This document shows, one piece after another, positions 19,062-27,835 of a stretch of 64,000 bases of DNA. This stretch comes from Geomicrobium sediminis (GTDB taxonomy: Bacteria > Bacillota > Bacilli > Bacillales > Marinococcaceae), in NCBI RefSeq assembly GCF_016908595.1, contig NZ_JAFBEC010000005.1, positions 1-64,000 of the forward strand, written 5' to 3'. The position numbers were made by a program, and so were the translations under genes. Within the stretch, counting starts at the first letter, position 1; each line of letters opens with the position of its first letter. The notes below the pieces were generated by a model. It was not told where the DNA came from. It ran no database searches and saw nothing but the letters and a program-made list of their open reading frames with translations.

Positions 19062-19384
19062 CTAAAATCCAAAACCCCAAAACACAAGTACCAAATACGA
19101 AGGAAATGAACGACAAAGACTTTATGACAGACTTACTCTCAACAGAAAAATATATGACAGCGTCTTATGGAACAGCGATGAATGAAGCGAGTCACAAAGC
19201 GCTGTATGATGAGATCGCAAGCATCTGTAAAGAATCTCAAGATTGTCAGCGTGACCTTTACAATCAGATGTTCGAAAAAGGCTGGTACTCTCTTGAACCT
19301 GCTCCAGAACAAGCAAAACAGCAAGCTTATCAAGAATATTCAACGTTAAGTTCAGAACTTCCATCTGGGCAGATGCCTCACTAA
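19058..19384 (+). CDS. CotF-family spore coat protein
   Basis: 108 residues. KDFMTDLLSTEKYMTASYGTAMNEASHKALYDEI and the following helix with CKESQDCQRDLYNQMFEKGWY match the CotF helical domain. Translationally coupled to the preceding CotF-like gene (ATGA overlap) and followed within a few bases by a strong terminator, so the two form a dicistronic coat operon. The two proteins together look like one long CotF split or duplicated in two. Function: spore-coat assembly, by family. Confidence 0.85.
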   Translation: MTKIQNPKTQVPNTKEMNDKDFMTDLLSTEKYMTASYGTAMNEASHKALYDEIASICKESQDCQRDLYNQMFEKGWYSLEPAPEQAKQQAYQEYSTLSSELPSGQMPH

Positions 19385-19385
19385 A

Positions 19386-19420
19386 ACGTCGGGATGAGTC
19401 ATACTCATCCCGATGTTTTT
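19386..19420. terminator. Bidirectional terminator between coat operon and 19405-19989 gene
   Basis: ACGTCGGGATGAGT and ACTCATCCCGATGT form a 14-bp stem with a 3-base loop and TTTTT on the plus strand; the minus strand ends in TTTT. The stop codon of the convergent gene lies inside the stem. Confidence 0.9.
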
Positions 19421-19989
19421 CGTTCATTTTCAAAATGAATGAGTGTTGACTCAAAGACCGGTTCGTCTTCAATTAATTGTGCTTTTCGGTACACTTCCCC
19501 AATATCTTCACAGTAAAAAGTTTCACCGACAAGTTCCTCGTACGCATATTGATCAACAGCGATGCAATTATCGTATGCGATCTCTCGAATCTCAAGGCGA
19601 TACGTCGCTGGGCGAACCCGATATGAATACGCAGCATCATCCCATTGATGATGATCTAGTATGATAAATGATTCACCTTTGGGTTTGTATTCGGTATACC
19701 GAACTCCTCGAACGAACGTGCGATCGATTTCATACACTTCCTCACTAACATGAACGCCATTTATTGATTGGTTCACGGCAAGTTGATTTGAATTTACTGA
19801 TGTCATGGTGCGCTCTTTCATGTGGTTGTCTTCAAATTCGTACGTCGCATAAAGGGTTTCTTCTGGAAAGTAATCCGTAAAATCAATCTCTTCAACTGAC
19901 CGTTCTTTAAGATCAACGATGACTATTTCTGCTTTTGGATACGTGACAAAGAAAATAACAGCTACGAGAAGCTTTATCATAACGATCAT
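19405..19989 (-). CDS. Secreted or membrane-anchored protein of unknown function
   Basis: 194 residues, not recognised. The N-terminus MIVMIKLLVAVIFFVTYPKA is a short hydrophobic signal or anchor. The rest is acidic and aromatic (many Y, E, D) with no repeats and a possible beta-rich fold; C143 and C160 (approximate positions) could form a disulfide outside the cell. Ribosome site AAGGGGGACGAAC before ATG supports a real gene. It is a single-gene unit between two terminator hairpins. Confidence 0.6.
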   Translation of the reverse strand: MIVMIKLLVAVIFFVTYPKAEIVIVDLKERSVEEIDFTDYFPEETLYATYEFEDNHMKERTMTSVNSNQLAVNQSINGVHVSEEVYEIDRTFVRGVRYTEYKPKGESFIILDHHQWDDAAYSYRVRPATYRLEIREIAYDNCIAVDQYAYEELVGETFYCEDIGEVYRKAQLIEDEPVFESTLIHFENERKTSG

Positions 19990-20021
19990 GTTCGTCCCCC
20001 TTCCTTACTATGTATTCAAAG

Positions 20022-20063
20022 AAGCGGACGCCCATTCAATTTAATTTGAATAGGCGTCCGCTT
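20022..20063 (-). terminator. Interrupted hairpin after the M20 peptidase gene
   Basis: AAGCGGACGCC / GGCGTCCGCTT plus an inner ATTCAA / TTGAAT stem separated by one mismatch. The following minus-strand sequence CTTTG is only weakly U-rich. It lies 25 bases after the peptidase stop. Confidence 0.65.
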
Positions 20064-20087
20064 TAGTCAAGTTAGGAGACTTCTCTA

Positions 20088-21239
20088 TTAGACTGTTTCT
20101 ACACGGCTGTTGCTTAATTGCTTGATTGTCGCTGCAAGTAAATGCGTCCGTTCAACTAAACTTGGGATCTCTAAATATTCATCCGAACTATGCGCCCCTC
20201 CACCAACAGGGCCCATTCCATCAATCGTCGCAACGTCCATCACGCTCGTAAATGAAGCATCCGAACTGCCTCCTGTTGCAACTTCAGTCACTTGTACGCC
20301 AATTTGTTCACCAGTTTGTTGTATTAATTGAAACAACTCTTCGGTCTTTTCCGTTCTTTCCATCGGCGGCCTCGTCAAATCTCCTGAGACCATCACCTTC
20401 GTACCTTCAAGCTCAGACTGTTCAGATAAAGCTTCAATCGCTTCTGTCATTTGTGGTCCTTGCTCGAGTGTAGAAATTCGCACATCAATGAATGCACGAG
20501 CATGCTCAGCAACCGTGTTTACCGTTGATCCCCCTTCAATGACCCCGACGTTTACTGAAATTCCTGCTTCAAGGTTTGATAATTGATGAAGAGCAATCGT
20601 TTTGTGAGCCAATTCTTCAATGGCACTTCGACCTTCTTCTGGATTGATCCCTGCATGTGCCGCTTTTCCTTGAACGTCCATCGTAAAACGGCCGCCCCCT
20701 CTTCTAGCAGTGACGAAAGAACCGTCTTTTCGCGCAGGCTCCATCACGAGTACCGCACGCTTATCCTTAGCGTAGGACTGAATCAATTCTTTTGAAGAAG
20801 TTGCACCAATTTCTTCGTCACTTGTGAAAAGAATACCTACGTGCTGTAAAACGTCTGAAGAACCTTCTTCAATTAATGCTTTTATCGCGTATAAAGAGGA
20901 CACGTGGCTGCCTTTCATATCAACAACACCAGGTCCGTATGCAACGTCGCCCTCAATTCGAAATGGCCGTTCTTTTACAGTTCCAGATTTAAAGACGGTA
21001 TCCATATGTAATAGTAAAAGGATCGAAGGTGTAGCTTCTGGAAATGAAAAATAGCGATGGTTTCCACGGTTGAGAGATTCATGTTCTTCTTCAATCATCC
21101 CGATGCTTTCAAATGCATTCTTAATCATTATGCCGTACTCATCAATGTCTTCTTTGTCATAAGACCCACTATCTTGATTCACAAACGTTTCAAGCGTCTG
21201 TAACATGTTCGTAAGCTCAGCTTCTAAATAAGACTTCAT
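20088..21239 (-). CDS. M20 peptidase, glutamate carboxypeptidase (CPG2)-like
   Basis: 383 residues from the chosen start. M20A features: LLLHMDTVFKSG (metal His and base Asp), PGVVDMKGSHV (bridging Asp), SDEEIGATSS (Glu pair), EPARKDGSFVTARRGGG (dimer-domain entry), and a final metal His in GGAHSSDEY. This is the pattern of carboxypeptidase G2-like enzymes that remove C-terminal Glu from N-acyl or folate-like substrates; the substrate here is unproven. Start taken at 21239 with AGGAGG nine bases upstream; the longer frame would place its start inside that site. Stand-alone unit, one of five M20 enzymes in the window. Confidence 0.85.
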   Translation of the reverse strand: MKSYLEAELTNMLQTLETFVNQDSGSYDKEDIDEYGIMIKNAFESIGMIEEEHESLNRGNHRYFSFPEATPSILLLLHMDTVFKSGTVKERPFRIEGDVAYGPGVVDMKGSHVSSLYAIKALIEEGSSDVLQHVGILFTSDEEIGATSSKELIQSYAKDKRAVLVMEPARKDGSFVTARRGGGRFTMDVQGKAAHAGINPEEGRSAIEELAHKTIALHQLSNLEAGISVNVGVIEGGSTVNTVAEHARAFIDVRISTLEQGPQMTEAIEALSEQSELEGTKVMVSGDLTRPPMERTEKTEELFQLIQQTGEQIGVQVTEVATGGSSDASFTSVMDVATIDGMGPVGGGAHSSDEYLEIPSLVERTHLLAATIKQLSNSRVETV

Positions 21240-21612
21240 CGTAACCATCCTCCTGTTATCATCCAACTTGATTTAGAAAACACAAAATGTTTAAAAAACA
21301 GATGGCATATCCCTATTTAATTCATTACAACGGGACGCTTAAGAACAAGAATACACTACTTTTTAATACTTGGTAAATGGATGACTACAATAAACCTGCC
21401 ATCACTGTAGAACCGACCTCTAAAATTATTACACGCTGAATTGAGCGTCCTTCATAAATAAAACCAACTTGTCACAACTAAGTTCTTTGCGACAAGCTGG
21501 TTCGTCAACTACTTCAAATCTTTCTGATCAATCTAGAATGGGCGACTTCTGATTCACAATCGTGATTGATTCTGTTCTGGCGAATTGCCCGTTCTAGTGC
21601 GCAGTATTTTAT
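21240..21612. other. Gene-free interval upstream of the CPG2-like gene and downstream of tctA
   Basis: Contains the tct terminator (21455-21502) and a 65-base imperfect inverted repeat at 21533-21597 (arms CTAGAATGGGC and GCCCGTTCTAG) directly after the tctA stop. The rest, 21240-21450, should hold the promoter of the peptidase gene; I cannot assign one with confidence. Confidence 0.5.
21455..21502 (-). terminator. Intrinsic terminator of the tct operon
   Basis: On the minus strand AACCAGCTTGTC pairs with GACAAGTTGGTT (one G-T pair) around an 18-base loop, followed by TTATTTAT. About 110 bases beyond the tctA stop. Confidence 0.65.
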
Positions 21613-23124
21613 CTATAGATCGACGGTATGATCTTTGTTTTTACTTGCTCTCTTTACGAGCTTAATAATCAACGGGTAAGAGAACGATAATAATGTAAGT
21701 AATGCCAACACAATTGTAATCGGGGAGGCGAAAAGCATATCCACCGGCTGGTCGTAGATGACAAGTGCTCTTCTTAAGTTTTGCTCCATCTCTCCGCCAA
21801 CGATGAGCGCAAGAATTAACGGAACAATCGGATAATCTAATAAACGCATGAACAGCCCGATGACCCCTGCGATAATTAGAATATAGAAATCAATGGTACT
21901 GTATCCGAGCGTGTACGCACCGATAAATGAGAGAATGAGAACAATCGGATAGAGTACTTTCGGTGGCGTCTTCAAGATTTTCACTAGAACACCCACCATT
22001 GCAATGTTGATAATTACAAGTATGATGTTCCCGATAAACATACTATTAATCAACGTCCATACTAAATCAGGACTGTTTTCAAAGAGTAGTGGTCCTGGTG
22101 TAATGCCAATCATCACCAATGCTCCGAGCATCACAGCTGTTGTTGCTGAACCTGGTATTGCCATCGTCAACATCGGAATGAGTGATCCGACTGCTGCTGA
22201 ACTATTTGCAGATTCAGGTGCAACTAAACCTTCAACAGCGCCTTTTCCAAACTGTTTCTTATTCTTCGAGATTTGTTTCTCCGTACTATACGCAAGAAGC
22301 GATGAAATCGTCCCGCCGGAACCTGGCAATACCCCGAGGAAAAAGCCAATAGGACCACTTCTTAGAATTGGAGCGATCGAACGCCTCCACTGTTCTTTCG
22401 TAAACCATTTTTGCCCAATCTTACTGCCATCAACATCTTTAGGCTGCTTGTTGGCGAACATGTTGTACAAGACTTCACCAATCGCATAAATACCGATAAT
22501 GATAACGACAAAACTGATTCCCTCCGTGAAATGGGGAATGTCAAAGGTGTGTCGATGCACACCGGACTGCAAGTCAATACCGATCGTGCTAATTCCAAGA
22601 CCTAAAAACATCGTAATGAATCCTTTTACCATGTTCCCTATCGAAAGGGCAACCACAGCCGATAAAGCAAAGAAAAAGAGAAATAAATATTCTGCCGGTC
22701 CGAAGTTCAATGCGAAATTCGCAAGCGGAATGGCTAAGAAAATAAATCCAAAAATCGCCATCACACCGCCAATTAACGAGGCCATTGCCGCAATGGACAT
22801 CGCTTGACCGGCTTGACCGTTTTTGGTCATCGGATACCCGTCAAATGTCGCCGCAATCGATGAACCATCTCCTGGCGTGTTAATTAAGATTGAACTTCTT
22901 GATCCTCCAAACAATGCCCCGTAGTAGATCGCAGCCATTAGAATCAATGCACTAACAGGTTCCATACCAAAGGTTAAAGGAATTAAGACTGCCACACCGG
23001 TAGCCGGCCCCAACCCCGGGAGTATCCCTACAATCGTACCGAGAATTGCTCCAATAATGAGCCAAAGGAGGTTAATCGGTTGAAGGGCTGTCCATAATCC
23101 ATCTAAAACAAAGCTCAAATCCAT
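21613..23124 (-). CDS. tctA: Tripartite tricarboxylate transporter, large permease TctA
   Basis: 503 residues with about 12 membrane segments. Family signatures: GTIVGILPGLGPATGVAVLIPL near the N-terminus, YYGALFGGSRSSILINTPGD, and the repeated inverted-half motif GFFLGVLPGSGGTISSLLAYS with PESANSSAAVGSLIPML. TctA forms the transport channel for tricarboxylates or related acids driven by an ion gradient. Last gene of tctC-tctB-tctA, 14 bp after tctB, ribosome site AAAGGAGGATTTCGGT. Regulated with tctC. Confidence 0.95.
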   Translation of the reverse strand: MDLSFVLDGLWTALQPINLLWLIIGAILGTIVGILPGLGPATGVAVLIPLTFGMEPVSALILMAAIYYGALFGGSRSSILINTPGDGSSIAATFDGYPMTKNGQAGQAMSIAAMASLIGGVMAIFGFIFLAIPLANFALNFGPAEYLFLFFFALSAVVALSIGNMVKGFITMFLGLGISTIGIDLQSGVHRHTFDIPHFTEGISFVVIIIGIYAIGEVLYNMFANKQPKDVDGSKIGQKWFTKEQWRRSIAPILRSGPIGFFLGVLPGSGGTISSLLAYSTEKQISKNKKQFGKGAVEGLVAPESANSSAAVGSLIPMLTMAIPGSATTAVMLGALVMIGITPGPLLFENSPDLVWTLINSMFIGNIILVIINIAMVGVLVKILKTPPKVLYPIVLILSFIGAYTLGYSTIDFYILIIAGVIGLFMRLLDYPIVPLILALIVGGEMEQNLRRALVIYDQPVDMLFASPITIVLALLTLLSFSYPLIIKLVKRASKNKDHTVDL

Positions 23125-23138
23125 ACCGAAATCCTCCT

Positions 23139-23588
23139 TTACGGTAGACTAATTTCTAATAAATAACTGAACACGTACCAACTGCTTCCTGAAACGACCA
23201 ACGTTACAATGATGTTTAACATCCATTTCTTTTTTCCATTTAAGAAAAACATAATTGCAGCCAAGAAAATGACCGTGGACAAAAGGAAGCCGACTCTTTC
23301 AAAAATCAACGTGTACAACAAACAAAGCGCTAAAATAACACCTAACGTAAACAACGTTTCCTTTTTTAGTAACGCTTTCAAATCTTCATTTTCTTTACCG
23401 AAATAATGGCGTGTCTTGATTAAATCAATCACTGAAAAAAGAAATAAACCTATGCTCACGACCAGCGGGAAATACATCGGTCCGTATGGATTGCCGAGTT
23501 GCGCATGGGGCAATTGTAAAGTAAGTATTGCGAGCACTAAACTAACTACGATAAAAAATATTGGCAATGATAGCCGAACGGCATTCAT
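23139..23588 (-). CDS. tctB: Tripartite tricarboxylate transporter, small subunit TctB
   Basis: 149 residues with four predicted membrane segments and the YGPMYFPLVVSIGLF segment typical of TctB (family PF07331-like). Accessory membrane subunit of the TctABC transporter. Lies 12 bp after tctC and 14 bp before tctA; ribosome site AGAGGAGTCGCC. Confidence 0.92.
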   Translation of the reverse strand: MNAVRLSLPIFFIVVSLVLAILTLQLPHAQLGNPYGPMYFPLVVSIGLFLFSVIDLIKTRHYFGKENEDLKALLKKETLFTLGVILALCLLYTLIFERVGFLLSTVIFLAAIMFFLNGKKKWMLNIIVTLVVSGSSWYVFSYLLEISLP

Positions 23589-23600
23589 GGCGACTCCTCT

Positions 23601-24578
23601 CTACGGGGATAATCCCGCCTGTTCAATGATCTCTGCAAAAAAGTCCTGCTGTTCTTCAAAAAACTGACCAGTCTCACCACTGCTCATATAAAAATCTTCA
23701 AGATCGTAATTGTCCAAAACCGTCTGCCATTCATCGGTCTCTACCATGTTGCTTAACCACTCGTCCCATGCCTCCACTTCATGTTCTGGCATATCCGCTG
23801 GCCCCATGATGCCTCGCCAGTGTGGGAACACCATGTCGATCCCTTGTTCCTCCCATGTAGGAATATCCGGAAAACTTTCCAATCGTTCCGGCGACGTCAC
23901 CGCTAAAATATCGATTTCGCCCACCTCATACTGCTCAGAAAGGTCAGACATTGAATTACTCGTTACATCGATGTGCCCTCCAAGAAGCGCATTCATAATG
24001 TCGCCACCGCTGCTATAGACGAGAAATTGCAGTTCTGTCGGATCCACTCCGGACTCCACAGCTGCTTGTACAAATGCCAGATGATTCCCACTGCCAAGAG
24101 ACGGACTAACACCAATCGTAAGTGATTGAGGGTCTTCTCTTAGCTGATCCATCAACTCAGTACCGTCAGAGAAGCCCGCATCACGATGTGTCGCTACAGC
24201 GAGCCACTCTGTTGAGAGCATCGCTAAAGGAGTGAAGTCTTCGTGAGTCAGATCACTTTGATCCAAGAGATTACCGGTAACGAGTAAGCTGGAGTTAACA
24301 GCGGCAAAATGTCCATCTTGTTGGTTTAAGTATTGCCATCCTACTTCTCCACCTCCGCCCGGTTTATTTACAACTGTAATGTCCTGGTCGACGGAACCAT
24401 CGGCATTCATAGCCCGCTGTATTGACCTTGCCGTCATATCCCAGCCACCCCCAGGTGTTGCCGGTGCGATGATCTCAATGGCTTGTTCAGGAAAACTTTC
24501 AGGTGAAGAGCCTGAAGAATTCGAACAGGCTACTACAACTAGAAGTGCACTGCTCATCATCGCAATTTTTTTCCACAT
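23601..24578 (-). CDS. tctC: Tripartite tricarboxylate transporter binding lipoprotein TctC
   Basis: 325 residues from the chosen start MWKKIAMM. A lipoprotein signal with VVVACSNSSG (lipobox Cys near residue 18) anchors it outside the membrane. The PGGGWDMTARSIQRAM and VVNKPGGGGEVGWQYL loops, which bind carboxylates through backbone and water contacts, are the TctC/Bug family signature. It captures the acid and delivers it to TctAB. Start chosen because GGGGAGG lies 9 bases ahead; a 22-codon longer frame lacks a site. First gene of the operon, with a sigma-A promoter and a cre upstream and a CitA-type two-component system next upstream. Confidence 0.92.
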   Translation of the reverse strand: MWKKIAMMSSALLVVVACSNSSGSSPESFPEQAIEIIAPATPGGGWDMTARSIQRAMNADGSVDQDITVVNKPGGGGEVGWQYLNQQDGHFAAVNSSLLVTGNLLDQSDLTHEDFTPLAMLSTEWLAVATHRDAGFSDGTELMDQLREDPQSLTIGVSPSLGSGNHLAFVQAAVESGVDPTELQFLVYSSGGDIMNALLGGHIDVTSNSMSDLSEQYEVGEIDILAVTSPERLESFPDIPTWEEQGIDMVFPHWRGIMGPADMPEHEVEAWDEWLSNMVETDEWQTVLDNYDLEDFYMSSGETGQFFEEQQDFFAEIIEQAGLSP

Positions 24579-24598
24579 CGTATAAAACCTCCCCATCA

Positions 24599-24612
24599 AG
24601 TAAACGCTTTCA
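24599..24612. promoter_or_regulatory. Catabolite-responsive element (CcpA site) ahead of tctC
   Basis: On the minus strand TGAAAGCGTTTACT fits the cre consensus TGWAANCGNTNWCA at all positions but the last. It begins about 17 bases downstream of the tctC -10 box and ends 21 bases before the start codon, a position where bound CcpA would block elongation. Suggests repression of acid uptake when sugar is present. Confidence 0.78.
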
Positions 24613-24628
24613 GTTCTCGATGATAATG

Positions 24629-24657
24629 AATATATCACCCGCAATAACTCGCTACAA
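24629..24657 (-). promoter_or_regulatory. Sigma-A type promoter of tctCBA
   Basis: Minus strand TTGTAG (24657-24652), 17-base spacer, TATATT (24634-24629). The start point would be near 24622, upstream of the cre. The linked response regulator probably binds further upstream, between here and the 24711-24740 terminator. Confidence 0.6.
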
Positions 24658-24710
24658 TATTTAGAATTTTTATTTCTTTTTGTCCTTTATGACCATCGCG
24701 ATAGAAAATT

Positions 24711-24740
24711 AAAAAAACTTCAGCATGAATTCGCTGAAGT
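24711..24740 (-). terminator. Terminator of the two-component system
   Basis: Minus-strand ACTTCAGC and GCTGAAGT around an 8-base loop followed by TTTTTT, nine bases after the response regulator stop. Confidence 0.85.
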
Positions 24741-24748
24741 CCAGGTCG

Positions 24749-25426
24749 TCATGACGACGTAAGTACATACTTACGCTCAGGTCTTCCGATGACGCCGTAA
24801 CTCAATTGCGTTTTTGCTTTGCCGGATGCCACCAAGTGTTCCAAATATCTTCGTGCCGTCGTTCGAGAGATGCCCTCTTTTCTACACGTCTCTTCAATCG
24901 TTAAGCCGTCAGATGCTCGGCTTAGTGCACCTGCCACTTTGTTCAATGTAATTGAGTCAATTCCTGTCGGCAGCACCTCTTCAGAGAATGCTTGACCCGT
25001 ATGTGTTAAAAACCGCTTCGCATCACTCTCTGAGAACGTCGAAGGTTGTGCAAACCATGAGCGATGCTCTTTGTATTGTCGCAATGCGGCTTGAAATCTA
25101 TTTTTCGTCACCGGTTTAACTAAGAAATCATAAACGCCATAGCGCTTTGCAACAAGCAAATCATCGCGGCGGTCAGACGCAGAAATGACGATTATGTCTA
25201 TGTCCGGGTATTGATTTCGAATGTGCTTCATCAAATTCGTTCCTCTTTCATCCGGAAAGTAGATATCTAGTAGAATTAAGTCGACCGTATGCTCTTCCAA
25301 AGATGCGCGCAATTCTTTGCCGTTTAGTGCTTTTGCGGTCACATCAAACCCTTCCATTTCTTCCACATACGTTTCATGAATGCTTGAAACACGAAAATCA
25401 TCTTCTGCTATAACCACATTCATCAT
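24749..25426 (-). CDS. CitB/DctR-family response regulator
   Basis: 225 residues. Receiver domain about 1-120: acidic pocket EDD (residues 8-10), phosphoacceptor D54 in LILLDIYFP, S/T in VISAS, K in FLVKPV. A linker and C-terminal HTH (about 165-215: SRASDGLTIEETCRKEGISRTTARRYLEHLV) as in CitT, MalR and DcuR. Starts within the stop of the sensor kinase gene (ATGA). Sits directly upstream of tctCBA on the same strand but is separated by a terminator, so it most likely activates the tct promoter at 24629-24657 in response to an extracellular di- or tricarboxylate. Comparable to citS-citT next to a TctC-like gene in B. subtilis. Confidence 0.9.
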   Translation of the reverse strand: MMNVVIAEDDFRVSSIHETYVEEMEGFDVTAKALNGKELRASLEEHTVDLILLDIYFPDERGTNLMKHIRNQYPDIDIIVISASDRRDDLLVAKRYGVYDFLVKPVTKNRFQAALRQYKEHRSWFAQPSTFSESDAKRFLTHTGQAFSEEVLPTGIDSITLNKVAGALSRASDGLTIEETCRKEGISRTTARRYLEHLVASGKAKTQLSYGVIGRPERKYVLTSS

Positions 25427-26985
25427 TTCATCTTCCCTTCTGCTCTTTTTGGAATGATTAACGACACACTCGCTCCTCCAAGTTCAGAGTCTGCTATTTC
25501 TAGTGAACCATTGTAACGACTTAATTCTTTTTCAACATTAAAAAGACCATAGCCTCTTCCTTCACCCTTAACGGAGTACCCCTGTTTTAAGACATCAGAT
25601 TTGTAATGATCCGGAATTCCCTTACCGCTGTCCTCAACATCAATGACAATATCATCACCTACATCCGTCATAAAGATCAATATTTTCTTTCGCTTTTCGT
25701 CAACGACTGCATCAATGGCGTTGTCGATCACATTGCCGAGCATCGTTGTCATTGAAGAAATGGGAATATGCGTAGGTTCTAAAGAAGAACTGTCCTCAAT
25801 GATGATTGTAATATTTTTCTCTGATGCTTTCCCCATTCCCGCTAAAAGGATCGCTTGTATCCCAGAATCTTGAATTTTGTTAAGCTTTGGTAAAAAACTT
25901 TCCGTCACGACGGCTTCTTCCTCGATGAATCGAATCGCTTCCTCATACTGTTCAAGTTGCACTAAACTCATGATTACATACAGCTTGTTTTTAAACTCAT
26001 GGGTTTGCGCCCGAAGACCGTCCGCGTAGCTTTTCATTTGATCAATGGTCTGCTGTAGCAACCTCATATCTGTTTTAGATCGAAAACTACAAATAGCACC
26101 CGTTAATTGCATATTTGTGTACATCGGTCGTAAGTTCGCAATCAGAGGGTGTCCTTTGAAAAAACGCTCCTCATCATATAAGTACGCTTCACCGTTGATC
26201 ACATCCAACAGCCCCAAATCACGCACGAGTTTGTCTTCGTCATCATGATGTTGAATCAGCTTGCGTGCTGATGGATTGATCAATGTTACTTCTTGTTTCG
26301 TATTTATGGCAATAATCCCTTCTTTTACAGACTCAAGCATGGCTTCCCTTTCCGTAAATTTACTCGCAATCTCCGCCGGCTCAAGCCCAAACGTATCCTC
26401 ACGAATGTTACGGGCCAACAAACTGATGCCCAACACTAAAACGATAAGACTTACAATCGCTACGAAACCAAGTCGCATAAATTTATCCGTAATTGAAGTC
26501 ATCAAAATATCTCTTGGGTATTCGACCTTCACTGCACCGACCAAGCGCTCACCATTGAAATCCACTTGTTGATAGATAGGCGCAATAATTTGGATATGCA
26601 ATTGGTCTGAATCGCTCTGGTAAGATCCATACATTAACGTTCGAGCGTATCTGGTTTCCGGTGCATCTTCACCACCGCTTGTTGCATTTGTTTTATGTAA
26701 ATACTTACCATCAACATTCACGACAGAAACGAAGGGATGCTGAACTTGCAGACGAATACGCTCTATTTGCCCTTCAAGTTCGTCCGTTTTTTCATTAACC
26801 ATGGCATCAGCAATTGCAGGCATAAAACTGATCGTATTCGCTGTTTGCCTTGCCAACTGCTCATACTCATCTCTCGTATTTTCAATTTCAAATGAAGCAA
26901 AAGCAATAACAAAGATTGTAAATAGGAATGACGACAGGACCGTTGAGAACACAAGCATCCGCGTTTTAATTTTCCATTTTTTCAT
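25423..26985 (-). CDS. CitA/DcuS-family sensor histidine kinase
   Basis: 520 residues from the chosen start. TM1 about residues 10-32, an extracytoplasmic PAS-like sensor about 35-168 (LMYGSYQSDSD, VGAVKVEYP near its end), TM2 about 172-191, cytoplasmic PAS about 210-300 (EGIIAINTKQEVTLINPSA), H-box with H329 in RAQTHEFKNKLYVIMSL, N-box NVIDNAIDAV, G boxes DSGKGIP and GRGYGLF. This is the class that senses citrate, malate or fumarate outside the cell. Start chosen by AGGAGGGACAAGTG upstream. Translationally coupled to the response regulator. Ligand not determinable; the tct neighbourhood suggests a tricarboxylate. Confidence 0.9.
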   Translation of the reverse strand: MKKWKIKTRMLVFSTVLSSFLFTIFVIAFASFEIENTRDEYEQLARQTANTISFMPAIADAMVNEKTDELEGQIERIRLQVQHPFVSVVNVDGKYLHKTNATSGGEDAPETRYARTLMYGSYQSDSDQLHIQIIAPIYQQVDFNGERLVGAVKVEYPRDILMTSITDKFMRLGFVAIVSLIVLVLGISLLARNIREDTFGLEPAEIASKFTEREAMLESVKEGIIAINTKQEVTLINPSARKLIQHHDDEDKLVRDLGLLDVINGEAYLYDEERFFKGHPLIANLRPMYTNMQLTGAICSFRSKTDMRLLQQTIDQMKSYADGLRAQTHEFKNKLYVIMSLVQLEQYEEAIRFIEEEAVVTESFLPKLNKIQDSGIQAILLAGMGKASEKNITIIIEDSSSLEPTHIPISSMTTMLGNVIDNAIDAVVDEKRKKILIFMTDVGDDIVIDVEDSGKGIPDHYKSDVLKQGYSVKGEGRGYGLFNVEKELSRYNGSLEIADSELGGASVSLIIPKRAEGKMK

Positions 26986-27391
26986 CACTTGTCCCTCCTT
27001 CCCTTGCAAAATCACTGATTGCTTCGCTAAACAACTCGATTGGTACTCCCCTTTCTCACAGAAATTACTTTAAGCAATGGCTATGAAAAAGAGAAAAGAA
27101 GACATTCCACATCTTCAACTATCAGAATAATAGATCAGCTAAAATGCTAGATATAAGCCGATTCAAAGCCCTTGATTACGATGTATGGCTCATAAAACCA
27201 GAGAGTTGTTCACTCGTTGTAGAGACTTAGTCCCTTTTCTGCACTGTTGAACGAAAAGGTTAAACTGGGTTTTCTATCATTATTTATACTACTCTAATCT
27301 GCATGCACTAGTTTATCATATATATTTTGATGATTTGTTTCACTGCAAAACAAAAGCCGTTGCGTGGCGCAACGGCTTTTAAGTCATATAA
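26986..27391. other. Gene-free interval between the sensor kinase and the 27392-27754 gene
   Basis: No convincing gene. It must carry the promoter of the kinase operon (minus strand) and at its left edge the ribosome site. The right end holds the 27352-27380 terminator. Nothing else recognised. Confidence 0.4.
27352..27380. terminator. Terminator hairpin after the 27392-27754 gene
   Basis: Perfect 13-bp stem AAAAGCCGTTGCG / CGCAACGGCTTTT with a 3-base loop, ending in T on both strands. Confidence 0.9.
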
Positions 27392-27754
27392 TTAAAACCC
27401 TTGGAGCGTCAATCCTGTTGTGAAAATCCCCATGATAACAAGAATAGCTATAATAATGACGAACGCAATCGCAATGATTGCCATAATTGAATTCCACAAT
27501 AAATAACGTCCAAAATGAATGAGGATGTTATTCAACTCAGCAGGATTCCCACTGTCTCTCAATTGTTTTGCAGCACTACCACTCTGAAACAGAAATACAC
27601 CGAGAACGACCGTTATAATTCCTGGGATTGCTCCTATTACAAAAGCAAACACGCCTGAAATCGCAGAAAATACTCCACTCACGATCAGGATTACTCCTAG
27701 CACTCGCCCCCATAGCGCAATTCTTGGCAAATGCGCGTCTACATCAACGTTCAT
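27392..27754 (-). CDS. Small integral membrane protein, DUF5362-like
   Basis: 120 residues from the start MNVDVDAHLP, chosen because AAGGAGGAATTGG precedes it. Three to four hydrophobic segments (about 18-38, 40-58, 85-112) with a short basic/polar loop SGSAAKQLRDSGNPAELNN between them. Resembles small Bacillus membrane proteins of DUF5362 type; function unknown. Own terminator, single-gene unit. Confidence 0.65.
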   Translation of the reverse strand: MNVDVDAHLPRIALWGRVLGVILIVSGVFSAISGVFAFVIGAIPGIITVVLGVFLFQSGSAAKQLRDSGNPAELNNILIHFGRYLLWNSIMAIIAIAFVIIIAILVIMGIFTTGLTLQGF

Positions 27755-27835
27755 CCAATTCCTCCTTTTGTACAATTCCTAGTAACATTCCCCTAATTAT
27801 ATGTATAAAGAAACTACTTTATTAAGAAATTTCAT

